NCBI GenBank assembly: GCA_021777555.1 | Contig: JAJYDK010000028.1 | Location: 1 to 50,189, forward strand | Length of the DNA stretch: 50,189 nucleotides | Source: Pseudomonadota bacterium | GTDB taxonomy: Bacteria > Pseudomonadota > Gammaproteobacteria > Steroidobacterales > Steroidobacteraceae | Direction: 5' to 3' | Shown here: one piece after another, positions 16,909 through 26,041 of the stretch | How the letters are laid out: each line of letters starts with the position of its first letter | Position numbering within the stretch: position 1 is the stretch's first letter | Position numbers and translations under genes: made by a program | Notes under the pieces: generated by a model | What the model saw: only the letters and a program-made list of their open reading frames with translations | Told to the model about the DNA's origin: nothing | Database searches by the model: none

Positions 16909-17790
16909 ATGCCCGTGCGCACGCAGGATACCCCCGACCCCGACATCTCGCATGTTTCGGACACCGCGCTATGGGTGGCGGTCTATCGCGCAATGGAGTC
17001 TAGGCGCGATGACGCGCTGTTTCGCGATCCCTACGCCGAGCGGTTGGCGGGCGCGCGCGGCGAGGCGATTGCGAAAAGCCAGGAACAGGGCGCAAGCGGC
17101 GCCTGGTCGGTCATCACGAGGACGGCGGTGCTCGATGAGATGATCCTGCGCGCCATTCGGGAAGGTGCGGACACCGTGCTCAATCTGGCCGCGGGGCTCG
17201 ACACCCGCCCCTATCGCCTGCCCCTGCCTCAGGCGCTCCGTTGGATCGAAGTCGATTTCCCCGACATCCTGGCCTACAAGGCGGACAAGCTCGCCGACGC
17301 GCAGCCTCGATGCGCTCTCGAGCGTGTTCCTCTCGATCTCACCCGCCGCGATGATCGCCGGAGCCTCTTCGATCGGGTCGATCGCGAGAGCGGCGCCGTG
17401 CTCGTGATCACCGAAGGGCTGCTCGTGTACCTCTCGCAGGACGAGGCGGCCGCGCTCACCGAGGATTTGAGCGCCCCGCCCCATTTTTGCCGGTGGATTG
17501 CCGACGTCCTGACGCCGGAGCTGTTGGACTGGCTGCGCCGGACCGCATTCAAATCCTTCGCGAGCGGCGAGGTGCAGATGCGTTTCGCACCGCCCGGGGG
17601 CGCCGCGTTCTTCGAGCGTTACGGCTGGCGCGCCGGCACGGTGCGCCGGGTGAGCGAGGAGAGCCGGCGAGTCGGACGCGAGATGCCCAATGCGGAGGCC
17701 TTCCGCCTGCTCACCGCAGCGCCAGGGGGGGAGGGGCGCGAGCCCTACGCGCGCTTCGATGCGTGCTTTCTCGGGCTCGAGCGTGCCTGA
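16909..17790 (+). CDS. SAM-dependent methyltransferase, leucine carboxyl methyltransferase-like
   Basis: A class I methyltransferase of about 293 residues of the group often annotated as putative SAM-dependent methyltransferase with an LCMT-like fold. The SAM-binding motif is VLNLAAGLDTRPYRL, followed by RWIEVDFPDI and later VLVITEGLLVYLS. The start at 16909 (MPVRTQDT) has GGAG 11 bases upstream; an ATG at 16876, inside trpA, would add 11 residues. Substrate is unknown. It follows trpA with no terminator and could be read from the trp operon, although a functional link to tryptophan is not evident. Confidence 0.82.
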   Translation: MPVRTQDTPDPDISHVSDTALWVAVYRAMESRRDDALFRDPYAERLAGARGEAIAKSQEQGASGAWSVITRTAVLDEMILRAIREGADTVLNLAAGLDTRPYRLPLPQALRWIEVDFPDILAYKADKLADAQPRCALERVPLDLTRRDDRRSLFDRVDRESGAVLVITEGLLVYLSQDEAAALTEDLSAPPHFCRWIADVLTPELLDWLRRTAFKSFASGEVQMRFAPPGGAAFFERYGWRAGTVRRVSEESRRVGREMPNAEAFRLLTAAPGGEGREPYARFDACFLGLERA

Positions 17791-17839
17791 TCCCACGCTG
17801 CGCCTGTGCTATGGTGCCGCGTCCAGGTCGGAGCGCACC

Positions 17840-18550
17840 ATGGCAACCCTCACCATCGCCCGCCGCTTCTGCGGGCCGGCACAGTCCGCCAATGGCGGCT
17901 ACTTCGCCGGCCGCGTGGCCACCCACGCGGCGCGCACCGTGACGGTCCGATTGATTCGCCCGCCCCCTCTCGACACCCCGCTGACGGTGCGGGACCTGGA
18001 AGGCGGCGAATTGGCCATCACGTTCGGGAATGAGCGGATCGCGGAAGCCCGGCCGGCCACCCTCGAGCTGGAGTTGCGTCAGACCCCGGCGTATTTCGAA
18101 GCGGTCGAGGCATCACGCCGCTACGTCGGTTTCGCGCATCACCGCTTCCCCACCTGCTTCGTCTGCGGCACCGGTCGCCCGCGCGGCGATGGCATGCGGA
18201 TCTTCGCCGGCCTCATTCCGGAACGCGATCTGGTGGCGGCGCCTTGGGTGCCGGACTCCTCGCTCGATCAGGGTGACGGCAAGGTGCGACCGGAGTTCAT
18301 GTCGGCCGCGCTCGACTGCCCGGGCTTCTACGCCGTGAGCCTCGATGACCGCATGATGCTGCTCGGAGAAATCACCGTTCACGTCAACCGCCTGGTGCAT
18401 GTCGGCGAGCGCTGCACCGTCGCCGGCTGGCGGATCGAGTCCGATGGCCGCAAGCACACGGCCGGCACGGCGGTCTTCGACGAGGACCGGGAACTCTGCG
18501 CCAGCGCCCGCGCGGTGTGGATCGAGCCTAAAGAAACCCCGGCCGCCTAG
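17840..18550 (+). CDS. Hypothetical protein with hotdog thioesterase-like character
   Basis: A 236-residue soluble protein starting at the ATG at 17840 ([13 protein letters not shown]), with GGAG at good spacing. It has an N-terminal half with [18 protein letters not shown], a middle [20 protein letters not shown] with two cysteines, and a C-terminal half with CPGFYAVSL and [22 protein letters not shown]. The latter resembles the acyl-CoA thioesterase hotdog fold. I infer a double-hotdog protein but do not recognise a named family. It shares a CTAG with the ppa gene, so the two convergent genes overlap by four bases at their stops. Confidence 0.6.
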   Translation: MATLTIARRFCGPAQSANGGYFAGRVATHAARTVTVRLIRPPPLDTPLTVRDLEGGELAITFGNERIAEARPATLELELRQTPAYFEAVEASRRYVGFAHHRFPTCFVCGTGRPRGDGMRIFAGLIPERDLVAAPWVPDSSLDQGDGKVRPEFMSAALDCPGFYAVSLDDRMMLLGEITVHVNRLVHVGERCTVAGWRIESDGRKHTAGTAVFDEDRELCASARAVWIEPKETPAA

Positions 18551-19170
18551 GCCTGGATCGCGCCGAAGTACTCGCGATAGTCCTCGATCGCGGCGCGGAT
18601 CACTTCCGCCGCCTCCGCATGGCCGTAGCGGCCGGCCAGCCTGATCCCCTGCGGCTCACCCGGTACCAGCTTGTACGTCGTGAAGTAGTGCTCCAGACGC
18701 TCGACCAGAGTCCCCGGCAGCTCGTTGAGCTCGCGTGCATTGCCCCATACATAGTCGCCTTCGAGCACCGCGACGATCTTGTCATCGGCCTCGCCCCGGT
18801 CGACGATCTTCAGGCCCCCGAGAATGCGGGCGCGCAGCAGGATTTCCGAATGGGTGATCGGCCGCTCGCTGATCACGCAGATGTCCAACGGGTCGCCGTC
18901 CCCCCGCTCGCAGCCCGGCGCCAGACGCCGAACCCGCTCGCCGCAGTAGGTCTGCGGGATGAAGCCGTACAGCGTAGGCGGCTGTGAAGAGGTGCGCTGC
19001 GGCCGATCCACGCGAAGATACCCCGTGGTCTTGTCGACCTCGTACTTGATGAGGTCGAACGGGGTGATCTCGATATAGGCGGTCACCACCTCGGGGCACT
19101 GCGGCCCCGGATCGAGACCGTGCCAGGGATGGGGACGCCAGTTGAAGTGGGGATGCGGAAACTCAGCCAT
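18547..19170 (-). CDS. ppa: Inorganic pyrophosphatase, family I
   Basis: A soluble enzyme that hydrolyses pyrophosphate to drive biosynthesis. The 207-residue product starts at [19 protein letters not shown] (ATG at 19170). The family I metal site reads [11 protein letters not shown], with the three aspartates in place. Other expected blocks are [50 protein letters not shown] and YFTTYK. It is slightly longer than E. coli PPase (176). It lies 16 bases downstream of the THX gene on the same strand. Confidence 0.94.
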   Translation of the reverse strand: MAEFPHPHFNWRPHPWHGLDPGPQCPEVVTAYIEITPFDLIKYEVDKTTGYLRVDRPQRTSSQPPTLYGFIPQTYCGERVRRLAPGCERGDGDPLDICVISERPITHSEILLRARILGGLKIVDRGEADDKIVAVLEGDYVWGNARELNELPGTLVERLEHYFTTYKLVPGEPQGIRLAGRYGHAEAAEVIRAAIEDYREYFGAIQA

Positions 19171-19186
19171 TGCGTCGGCCGCGCCT

Positions 19187-19303
19187 CTACTTCTTGGTGG
19201 CCTTGGATGTCTTGGCCTTCTTCGCCGGATCTTTTGCCCGGGTCTTGCCGAAGGAACCGCGGTAGATCTTGCCTCGGCGGGTTCGCATGTCACCCTTGCC
19301 CAT
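19187..19303 (-). CDS. 30S ribosomal protein THX (38 residues)
   Basis: A short gene, ATG at 19303-19301 and TAG at 19189-19187, encodes [20 protein letters not shown] followed by a Lys/Ala-rich tail ending in SKATKK. The MGKGD-RTRRGKI-RG-GK pattern is the THX signature: a very small basic protein that inserts in the head of the 30S subunit. It is followed closely by ppa. Its length is at the upper end for the family because of the C-terminal lysine-rich tail. Confidence 0.88.
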   Translation of the reverse strand: MGKGDMRTRRGKIYRGSFGKTRAKDPAKKAKTSKATKK

Positions 19304-19387
19304 CGAATGCTCCTATGTCGTTGCTGAAAAGGGGCGCGCAGTGTACCAGAGCGCATCGCCCGGGCGCCCAAAACGACTCGGCAGAAA

Positions 19388-19424
19388 TGAAGAGGGCCGG
19401 CCCCGGGTCACCCCGGAGCCGGCC
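19388..19424 (-). terminator. Intrinsic-type terminator after the RRM gene
   Basis: Read on the minus strand, a long GC stem (GGCCGGC-T-CCGGG, loop, CCCGG-C-GCCGGCC; 19395-19424) with one mismatch is followed by CTCTTCATTTC. The U tract is interrupted, so efficiency is uncertain, but the position just after the stop at 19442 is right. Confidence 0.6.
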
Positions 19425-19441
19425 GCCACAGCCGAAAAGGC

Positions 19442-19723
19442 TTACCAGCGCTTCGGGGCGCCGCCGCGGCCACCGCCGCCGGTACGCTCCTGAGCCTCGT
19501 TGACCCGCAGGGGACGCCCGCCGAGCTCCCTGCCGTTCAGGTTCTGAATGGCACGGGTTGCATCCGCGCGCGCCATTTCCACGAAGCCGAAGCCACGCGG
19601 ACGGCCGGTCTCACGGTCGGTGATCAGGCTGACGGACTCCACGGTCCCGTGCTGCGCGAACAGCTCGCGGAGTTCACTCTCACTGGCCGAAAACGGGAGG
19701 TTTCCGACGTAAATCTTCGTCAT
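19442..19723 (-). CDS. RNA-binding protein with one RRM domain
   Basis: A 93-residue protein made of one RRM (residues 1 to about 78) and a glycine/arginine-rich tail. RNP2 is KIYVGNLPF and RNP1 is RGFGFVEM, both complete. The tail is ERTGGGGRGGAPKRW. Start is the ATG at 19723 with GGAG ten bases upstream; the frame before it is upstream leader. Bacterial proteins of this type are often cold-induced and bind structured RNA. The upstream 19724-19990 region holds no gene and would contain a long 5' leader. Confidence 0.92.
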   Translation of the reverse strand: MTKIYVGNLPFSASESELRELFAQHGTVESVSLITDRETGRPRGFGFVEMARADATRAIQNLNGRELGGRPLRVNEAQERTGGGGRGGAPKRW

Positions 19724-19968
19724 GCAATCAAACTCCAGAAACGGAACATGCCGACCCGGCACGCTTGATCGTGTTGTGCGTACAGGTAGGGTTTCCGAAC
19801 AATTACCGGCAGGAACACTGCCACCTGGTCGGGAACGATTCGGCTTTTCTCCGTAAGCCGGCTCGGCAGCCGAGCGGGCGGCAGGAAAGGGAAAGGTCAC
19901 AGACCGAGCGTCAAGATAACCCAGTTTGGCGGCCCTATACAAGCGCCGGCGCCTTGCGACATTCCCTT

Positions 19969-19987
19969 GCCGGGCGGCCTGCCCGGC
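19969..19987 (-). other. Stem-loop just after the KorB stop codon
   Basis: GCCGGGC-AGGCC-GCCCGGC on the minus strand forms a perfect 7-bp stem starting four bases after the stop at 19991. No U tract follows, so it is more likely an mRNA 3'-end stabilising or Rho-associated structure than a classical terminator. Confidence 0.4.
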
Positions 19988-19990
19988 CGG

Positions 19991-21052
19991 TCATCGGTAC
20001 CGGGCCAGGATCTTCTCCAGCGCCTTCGCCCCGGGTGTGAGCGCCTCGTACGGCAGGCTGTTCAGGGGAACCTCCGGGGTCCGACTAACCTGGTGGAACT
20101 CCGGCCGCTCGCCGCTCGCGTCGAGGTAGATGAGGCCGGTCAGGTATTCGCCCGAACTCATCCGCTCCTGCACCCTGGCCGCCGCGGCCCGGCGATCCCC
20201 TGGGTCGTAATCGGCGTCGAGCTTGCGCAGCACGATCCGGCTGCCATCGTGCAAGATCACCTCGCTCGCCTCACCGGCCCCATAGTCGGCCGTGATCTCC
20301 CGCTCCCGCGGCACGAAATCCGCCAGCACCGCCGGCTCGTAATGCTCCCGGGTGTAGGCGTAGCTCTTGGTGGATCCCTCATGATCGTTGAAGGTCACAC
20401 AGGGGGAGAGCACATCGATCAGCGCGAAGCCGCGGTGCCTGAGACCGGCCTCGATGAGCGGCACCAGCTGGCGCTTGTCGCCGGAGAAGCTGCGCGCCAC
20501 GAAGGTGGCGCCGAGATCGAGCGCGAGCAGCACCGGATCGATGGGCGGCTGCAGATTGGTCTCACCCTTCTTCGCCTTCGAGCCGACGTCCGCCGAGGCG
20601 GAAAACTGCCCCTTGGTGAGGCCATACACCCCGTTGTTCTCGATGATGTACAGCATGTCGAGATTGCGGCGGATGGCGTGGCAGAACTGCCCGAGCCCGA
20701 TCGACAGCGTGTCGCCATCTCCCGAGACGCCGATGTAGCTCAGCCGGCGGTTGGCGGCGTTGGCGCCGGTCGCGATCGAGGGCATGCGGCCGTGCACGGA
20801 GTTGAAGCCATGGCCGCCGCTCACGAAGTAGGCGGTGGTCTTCGATGAGCAGCCGATGCCGGAAAGCTTCACCAGGTTCTGCGGCTCGAGCGACAGGCCC
20901 CAGCAGGCCTCCACGATGGCCGCGGTGATCGAATCGTGGCCGCACCCGGCGCACAGCGTCGAGAGCGCCCCCTCGTAATCGCGCCGCGTGCAGCCGAGCG
21001 CGTTGCGCGGCAGCGAGGGATGGGCGACCTTGGGCTTGGTGATGAATGTCAT
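19991..21052 (-). CDS. 2-oxoacid:acceptor oxidoreductase beta subunit (KorB-like)
   Basis: The TPP-binding subunit of a 2-oxoacid (probably 2-oxoglutarate) oxidoreductase, which decarboxylates the 2-oxoacid to acyl-CoA and passes electrons to an iron-sulfur acceptor. It is 353 residues. CAGCGHD (34-40) and a further cysteine at GIGCSSKTTAYF supply Fe-S ligands. The TPP/Mg motif is SGDGDTLSIGLGQFCHA, with IIENNGVYGLTKGQ after it. Its tight coupling to the fused gamma-alpha subunit (15-base gap) and the flavoprotein makes a three-subunit locus. Substrate is inferred from similarity to KorB; a pyruvate or branched-chain oxoacid specificity is not excluded. Confidence 0.9.
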   Translation of the reverse strand: MTFITKPKVAHPSLPRNALGCTRRDYEGALSTLCAGCGHDSITAAIVEACWGLSLEPQNLVKLSGIGCSSKTTAYFVSGGHGFNSVHGRMPSIATGANAANRRLSYIGVSGDGDTLSIGLGQFCHAIRRNLDMLYIIENNGVYGLTKGQFSASADVGSKAKKGETNLQPPIDPVLLALDLGATFVARSFSGDKRQLVPLIEAGLRHRGFALIDVLSPCVTFNDHEGSTKSYAYTREHYEPAVLADFVPREREITADYGAGEASEVILHDGSRIVLRKLDADYDPGDRRAAAARVQERMSSGEYLTGLIYLDASGERPEFHQVSRTPEVPLNSLPYEALTPGAKALEKILARYR

Positions 21053-21067
21053 GTCAGGATCTCCCGC

Positions 21068-22903
21068 TCACGCGTGCGCGATGTCTTGCGGTTGCGCCGC
21101 GGGGGAGGCGATCTCGGCGAGCACCCCCTCGACGATGAAGCTCGAGCTCACCGGCAACCCGCTGTAATGCAACAGCGAGCGCAGCTTCGCCTTCTCCACC
21201 GCCGTCTCCAGCGTCAGGAGCGAGCGCAGTTGCGCGTCACGGTTCTGCTCGACCACGAACGACAGGCGGTGCGCGGCGAGAAAGCGCTCGACCTCCTCGC
21301 CGAACGGGAAGGCGCGCACGCGCAGGTAATCGATCGCGACGCCGCGGCCGCGCAGGACGGCGAGCGCCTCGCGGATCGCGCTGTCGCTGCTGCCGAGGGA
21401 GACGATGCCGAGCTCGCTCCCCGCGCCATCGGCGATCGGACGCGGCACCCGCTTCTTGGCCGTGTCCCACTTCCTGAGCAGCCGATCGAGCACCACCTGG
21501 TAGTCCGCCGAGTCCTCGGTGTAGGCACCGAACTGGGTGTGCCCCGAGCCGCGCGTGAAGTAGGCGGCCTTGGGATGCACGCCGGGGAGGGTGCGCCAGG
21601 GGATGCCATCGCCGTCCTTGTCGACATAGCGATGGAATTTCTCGAGCTTGAGGATTTCCTCGAGGCCGAGCACCTTGCCCCGGTCGGGCCGATAGGCGTC
21701 GTCCCACTCGAGGTCCGGGCACATCCAGTCGTTCATGCCGATGTCCAGATCGGAGAGCACCATGACCGGAGTCTGCAGCCGCTCGGCCAGATCGAAGGCT
21801 TCGCGCGCCATGTAGAAACATTCCTCCGGGTTGGCCGGATAGAGGCAGACATGGCGGGTGTCCCCGTGCGAGGCGTAGGCGCAGGCCATGAGGTCGCCCT
21901 GCTGCGTACGGGTCGGCATGCCGGTCGAGGGCCCGACCCGCTGGATATCGAAGATCACCGCCGGCACCTCGGCGTAGTAGGCGAGCCCCAGGAACTCGTT
22001 CATGAGCGAGATGCCCGGGCCGGAGGTCGCCGTGAAGGAGCGCGCGCCATTCCACGAGGCGCCGAGCACCATGCCGATGGCGGCCAGCTCATCCTCCGCC
22101 TGGATGAAGGCGAAGCGCCTGAGGCCGGTCTCGGGATCCACGCGCAGCCGGTCGCAGAAGCTCTTGAACGCATCCATCAGCGATGTCGAGGGCGTGATCG
22201 GGTACCACGCGGCCACCGTCGCGCCGGCGTAGACGCAGCCGAGCGCCGCCGCCGTGTTGCCGTCGATCATGATGTGGCCGGCGGTGCGGTCCATGGGCTC
22301 TACCGAGAGCGGCAACGGACACTCGAAGTGTTGCCGCGCATAGTCGTAGCCGAGCTGGATGGCCTGCATGTTGCTCTCGACGAGCGCCGGCTTCTTGGCG
22401 TAGGTCTCGGCGAGCAGACCGCGGATGCGCTCGAGGTCGAGCGACAGCAGCGCCGCCAGCACGCCCGCGTAGCAGATGTTCTTCATGAGGATGCGGGTGC
22501 GCACCCCGCTGAAGCGCTCGTTGCACATCTGTGCGAGCGGCACGCCGATCACCGTGATGTCCGGGCGGGACAGCAGCGCCGGGCGCGGCCACGTGGAGTC
22601 ATAGACCAGGAAGCCCCCGGAGGCCACCTCCTTCACGTCGCGGGCGTAGGTCTCCGGGTTCAGCGCCACCATGAGATCCACCCGCCCCGAGCGCGCCACA
22701 TGGCCGTCGCGGGACACGCGGATCTCGTACCAGGTGGGCAGCCCCTGGATGTTGGACGGAAAGAAGTTCTTGCCCATCACCGGCACACCGCTGCGGAAGA
22801 TGGACTTCATGAGCAGCGTATTGGCGCTCGCCGAGCCGGTGCCGTTGACCGTGGCGATCTTGATGGTGAAGTCGTTAACGCGGCGTGTTGTCATTGTTGA
22901 CAT
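21068..22903 (-). CDS. 2-oxoacid:acceptor oxidoreductase, fused gamma-alpha subunit (KorA-like)
   Basis: A 611-residue fusion. Residues 1 to about 190 are the gamma domain (IKIATVNGTGSASANTLLMKS, FFPSNIQGLPTWYEIRVS), and the rest is the alpha domain with GNTAAALGCVYAGATVAAWYPITPSTS, ATSGPGISLMNEFLGLAYYAE and RVGPSTGMPTRTQQGDL. The C-terminus includes DYLRVRAFPF, as in KorA. In archaea these domains are usually separate genes; the fusion is common in bacterial Kor systems. It forms the CoA/TPP-binding core with the beta subunit encoded next. Confidence 0.92.
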   Translation of the reverse strand: MSTMTTRRVNDFTIKIATVNGTGSASANTLLMKSIFRSGVPVMGKNFFPSNIQGLPTWYEIRVSRDGHVARSGRVDLMVALNPETYARDVKEVASGGFLVYDSTWPRPALLSRPDITVIGVPLAQMCNERFSGVRTRILMKNICYAGVLAALLSLDLERIRGLLAETYAKKPALVESNMQAIQLGYDYARQHFECPLPLSVEPMDRTAGHIMIDGNTAAALGCVYAGATVAAWYPITPSTSLMDAFKSFCDRLRVDPETGLRRFAFIQAEDELAAIGMVLGASWNGARSFTATSGPGISLMNEFLGLAYYAEVPAVIFDIQRVGPSTGMPTRTQQGDLMACAYASHGDTRHVCLYPANPEECFYMAREAFDLAERLQTPVMVLSDLDIGMNDWMCPDLEWDDAYRPDRGKVLGLEEILKLEKFHRYVDKDGDGIPWRTLPGVHPKAAYFTRGSGHTQFGAYTEDSADYQVVLDRLLRKWDTAKKRVPRPIADGAGSELGIVSLGSSDSAIREALAVLRGRGVAIDYLRVRAFPFGEEVERFLAAHRLSFVVEQNRDAQLRSLLTLETAVEKAKLRSLLHYSGLPVSSSFIVEGVLAEIASPAAQPQDIAHA

Positions 22904-22950
22904 CCGGGCACATCACGAAAAAAGGCGGCGCAGTCGGCCGGGAACGCGGC

Positions 22951-24795
22951 CTATGCGATCTTTGGTTTGCGCTGCTCGAGCGAGCGGGCCTCATCCTCGG
23001 CGTGCGGCCAGCGCACGTGCGACTTCTGCATGTCCCACGCGGCGGTCGGACAGCGCTCGGCGCACAGACCGCAGTGCACGCACAGATCCTCGTCCTTGAC
23101 CATCACCCGCCGGGTCTGCGGCAGCGGCGCCGACACATACAGCGGCTGGGACAGATTCTTCGCCGGGGCCTTGAGCTGCGTGCGCAGCTGCGCCTCCGGC
23201 GCGTTCGGGGTGATGGTGAGGCAGTCGACCGGACAGATGTCGATGCAGGCGTCGCACTCGATGCACAGCTTCGCGCTGAAGACCGTCTGCACGTCGCAGT
23301 TGAGGCAGCGCTGCACCTCCTGCGCCACCTGCTCGGCGGAGAAACCGAGCTCCACCTCGATGTTGATCTTCTGGAACCGCTCCTTGAGCGACACATGCGG
23401 CATCAGGCGCCGCTCCGCCGGCGCGTAGTCGTTCGCGTACGACCACTCGTGCATGCCCATCTTGCGGCTCTGCAGATTGACGCCCGGGGGCAGCCGCTCG
23501 GCGAGCGGCTCGCCCTGGCAGTGGCGGTGGATGGAGATCGCGGCCTGGTGGCCGTGCTCCACGGCCCAGATGATGTTCTTGGGGCCAAAGGCGGCATCGC
23601 CGCCGAAGAACACCCCGGGGCGGGTCGACTGGAAGGTCGCCGGATCGACTACCGGCACGTCCCACTTGTTGAATTCGATGCCGAGATCGCGCTCGATCCA
23701 GGGGAAGGCGTTGTCCTGTCCGATCGCGAGGATCACATCGTCGGCGGGGATGAACTCCTCACCGCTCACGCGCTCGGCGATGATGCGACCCCTCGGGTCG
23801 AGGTCGTACTCCATGCACTCGAAGGTCATGCCCGCGAGCCGGCCATTCTCGAGAACGAAGGCCTTGGGCGAGCGGTTGACGATGATCTCGACGCTCTCCT
23901 CTTCGGCGTCCTCGAGCTCCCAGGCCGAGGCCTTGAAGAACGCGCGCGGCTTGCGCGCCATGACCTTCACCTGACGGGCACCGAGCCTTAGGCTGGTGCG
24001 GCAGCAGTCCATCGCCGTGTTGCCGACTCCGATGATGAGCACCCGCCCGCCGATGCGCTCGACGTGCCCGAAGGCCACCGATTCGAGCCAGCTGATGCCG
24101 ATGTGCACATTGGCGGCGGCCTCTTCACGGCCCGGCAGAAGCAGCTCCTTGCCCTTCGGGGCGCCTGAGCCGACGAACACGGCATCGTAGCCACCCGCCT
24201 CGAGCATCTCCTTCAGGCTCTCGACCCGATGGCCGAGCCTGAGGTCGACTCCCATGCCGAGGATCATGCCGATCTCTTCGTCGAGCACGCTCGCGGGCAG
24301 GCGGAAGGCGGGGATATTGGTGCGCATCAGGCCGCCGGGCGTGGCGAACTGCTCGAAGAGGGTCACCTCGTAGCCGAGCGGCAGGAGGTCGTTGGCCACC
24401 GTGAGGGAGGCGCATCCGGCGCCGATGCAGGCGATGCGCTTGCCATTCTTGATCCTGGGGATCTTCGGCAGCCGGGCCGTGACGTCATCCCGATGATCCG
24501 CCGCCACGCGCTTCAGGCGGCAGATGGCCACGGGTTTGGCTTCGACGCGGCCGCGGCGGCAGGCCGGCTCGCAGGGCCGGTCGCACACCCGCCCGAGAAT
24601 GCCCGGAAAGACATTCGAGTGCCGGTTCACCATGTAGGCATCGGTGAATCGACCCTGGGCAATGAGTCGGATGTACTCCGGAACGTCCGTATGGGCCGGA
24701 CAGGCCCACTGGCAATCGACTACGCGATGGTAATAGTCGGGGTGGGAAGTATCGGTGGCGTCCACGATGTTCCACTGATGGGACAAGGTGCACAA
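22951..24795 (-). CDS. GltD-like FAD/NAD(P)-binding iron-sulfur oxidoreductase of the Kor locus
   Basis: A 614-residue electron-transfer flavoprotein. The N-terminus has the GltD cysteine motifs CQWACPAHTDVPEY and GRVCDRPCEPACRRG. An FAD Rossmann motif follows (IACIGAGCASLTVANDL, with Cys where Pro is usual), then a second dinucleotide motif LIIGVGNTAMDC and GVFFGGDAAFG. The C-terminus carries two 4Fe-4S motifs, CIECDACIDICPVDC and CVHCGLCAERCPTAAWD. I infer that it links the Kor reaction to NAD(P)H or to a ferredoxin. The start is uncertain: the TTG at 24795 has no ribosome binding site and overlaps a possible -10 box (TATGAT); a GTG at 24765 is an alternative. It is the first gene of a three-gene operon. 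Confidence 0.85.
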   Translation of the reverse strand: MCTLSHQWNIVDATDTSHPDYYHRVVDCQWACPAHTDVPEYIRLIAQGRFTDAYMVNRHSNVFPGILGRVCDRPCEPACRRGRVEAKPVAICRLKRVAADHRDDVTARLPKIPRIKNGKRIACIGAGCASLTVANDLLPLGYEVTLFEQFATPGGLMRTNIPAFRLPASVLDEEIGMILGMGVDLRLGHRVESLKEMLEAGGYDAVFVGSGAPKGKELLLPGREEAAANVHIGISWLESVAFGHVERIGGRVLIIGVGNTAMDCCRTSLRLGARQVKVMARKPRAFFKASAWELEDAEEESVEIIVNRSPKAFVLENGRLAGMTFECMEYDLDPRGRIIAERVSGEEFIPADDVILAIGQDNAFPWIERDLGIEFNKWDVPVVDPATFQSTRPGVFFGGDAAFGPKNIIWAVEHGHQAAISIHRHCQGEPLAERLPPGVNLQSRKMGMHEWSYANDYAPAERRLMPHVSLKERFQKINIEVELGFSAEQVAQEVQRCLNCDVQTVFSAKLCIECDACIDICPVDCLTITPNAPEAQLRTQLKAPAKNLSQPLYVSAPLPQTRRVMVKDEDLCVHCGLCAERCPTAAWDMQKSHVRWPHAEDEARSLEQRKPKIA

Positions 24796-24869
24796 TCATA
24801 GTGCAAGCGCGGCCCCCGCATACAGATCCGGCCGACATTGCTCAACCGCTCGGCGCATTGTGCCCGTGG

Positions 24870-24899
24870 AAAAGCCGGACAGTCTGGACTCTGTCCGGC
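24870..24899 (-). terminator. Intrinsic terminator after the aldo/keto reductase gene
   Basis: On the minus strand GCCGGACAG and CTGTCCGGC form a perfect 9-bp stem around an 8-base loop (24874-24899), followed by TTTT. It separates the aldo/keto reductase (stop at 24933) from the Kor operon start. Confidence 0.85.
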
Positions 24900-24932
24900 C
24901 CTGAAGGTCTCCCGGGGCCGCACCGGGGGGGA

Positions 24933-25925
24933 TCAGCCGTTGAGCCGCTTCATCATCTCCTGCGGATAGCGCGTGCCGGCGGCCGCCTCCGGCGGGAAGT
25001 CCGCCGCAATCGCGGCCAGGTCGGCGGCGGTGAGACGGACCTCGAGCGCGCCGAGATTCTCATCCAGGCGCTCGCGGCGCTTGGTGCCGGGGATGGCCAC
25101 GATGTCCTCCCCCTGCGCAAGCACCCACGCGAGCGCGAGCTGTGCGGGAGTGCAGCCCTTCTCCTGCGCCAGTGCCCGCACCTTGTCCACGAGGATGAGG
25201 TTGCGCTGGAAGTTCTCGCCCTGAAAGCGGGGGCTGCCGCGGCGGTAATCGCCCGCCTCGAAATCCTCGGGCGAACGGATGGTGCCGGTGAGAAAGCCCC
25301 GGCCGAGAGGCGAATAGGCGACCAGGGTGATGCCGAGCCGGCGGCAGGCCGCGAGCACACCGTTGTCCTCCGGATCTCGCGTCCAGAGCGAGTACTCGCT
25401 CTGCAGCGCGGCGATCGGATGCACGCGGCTGGCGCGCTCGAGGGTCGGGGCGGAGGCCTCCGAGAGCCCCAAATGGCGCACCTTGCCGGCCCGGACCAGC
25501 TCCGCCATCGCGCCCACGGTCTCTTCGATCGGCACATCCGGATCCACGCGGTGCTGGTAGTAGAGATCGATGCACTCCACGCTCAGGCGCCTGAGGCTGC
25601 CCTCGCAGCTCGCGCGCACGTATTCCGGACGGCCGTTCACGCCCCGCGCGGCGGGGTTGGCCGGATCGCGCACGATCCCGAACTTCGTGGCGATGAAGAC
25701 CTGCTCGCGTCGCCCCTCGATCGCGCGGCCGACCAGCTCCTCGTTGAGGTGCGGACCGTACGCATCGGCCGTATCGAGCAGCGTGAGGCCTCGATCCAGC
25801 GCATGGCGCACGGTGGCGATCGATTCGGCGTCATCTCGCCCGCCGTAGAACTCACTCATGCCCATGCAGCCGAGGCCCAGGGCGGAAACACGGGGGCCGT
25901 GCGCGCCCAGAAATCGTCGTTGCAT
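24933..25925 (-). CDS. Aldo/keto reductase
   Basis: An NADPH-dependent reductase of about 330 residues with a TIM barrel. The catalytic tetrad is visible: D and Y in [10 protein letters not shown] in FIATKFGI and H in LYYQHRVDP. The cofactor end shows [14 protein letters not shown] and [17 protein letters not shown]. It belongs to the group of YghZ/AKR13-like general aldehyde reductases. I use the ATG at 25925 ([10 protein letters not shown]), preceded by AGGAG at six bases; the longer frame to 26006 runs into a terminator hairpin. The upstream leader with its own terminator (25982-26041) is notable. Confidence 0.9.
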   Translation of the reverse strand: MQRRFLGAHGPRVSALGLGCMGMSEFYGGRDDAESIATVRHALDRGLTLLDTADAYGPHLNEELVGRAIEGRREQVFIATKFGIVRDPANPAARGVNGRPEYVRASCEGSLRRLSVECIDLYYQHRVDPDVPIEETVGAMAELVRAGKVRHLGLSEASAPTLERASRVHPIAALQSEYSLWTRDPEDNGVLAACRRLGITLVAYSPLGRGFLTGTIRSPEDFEAGDYRRGSPRFQGENFQRNLILVDKVRALAQEKGCTPAQLALAWVLAQGEDIVAIPGTKRRERLDENLGALEVRLTAADLAAIAADFPPEAAAGTRYPQEMMKRLNG

Positions 25926-25981
25926 CCGGCTCTCCTGATCCATGGGAAGGGGAGCGCATGATGCGCCCTCACTGCGGACAT

Positions 25982-26015
25982 AAAAAAGGCCGGAGGGTGT
26001 TGACACCGCCCGGCC
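25982..26015 (-). terminator. Intrinsic terminator upstream of the aldo/keto reductase
   Basis: Minus-strand stem of 13 pairs with one C-C mismatch and a G-T pair, a very small loop, then six T residues (25982-25987). It lies between the divergent ubiE and aldo/keto reductase genes and faces the reductase gene, an unusual position. Confidence 0.85.
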
Positions 26016-26041
26016 TCGAAGGTTTCAAGACCCCCGTACGC
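25982..26041 (-). ncRNA. Candidate short terminated transcript (small RNA or attenuated leader)
   Basis: On the minus strand a promoter-like pair, TTGCTT and AATAAT with an 18-base spacer (26077-26048), is followed about 30 bases later by a strong intrinsic terminator: a 13-bp stem with one mismatch (GGCCGGGCGGTGT / ACACCCTCCGGCC, 25988-26015) and TTTTTT. The predicted RNA is about 60 bases. It ends 56 bases before the aldo/keto reductase ATG, so it could be an independent small RNA or an attenuator for that gene. No known family is recognised. Confidence 0.4.

Noticed and set aside
20936..22900. 654-codon plus-strand frame opposite the KorA gene
   Set aside because: Antisense shadow of a protein with clear oxidoreductase motifs.
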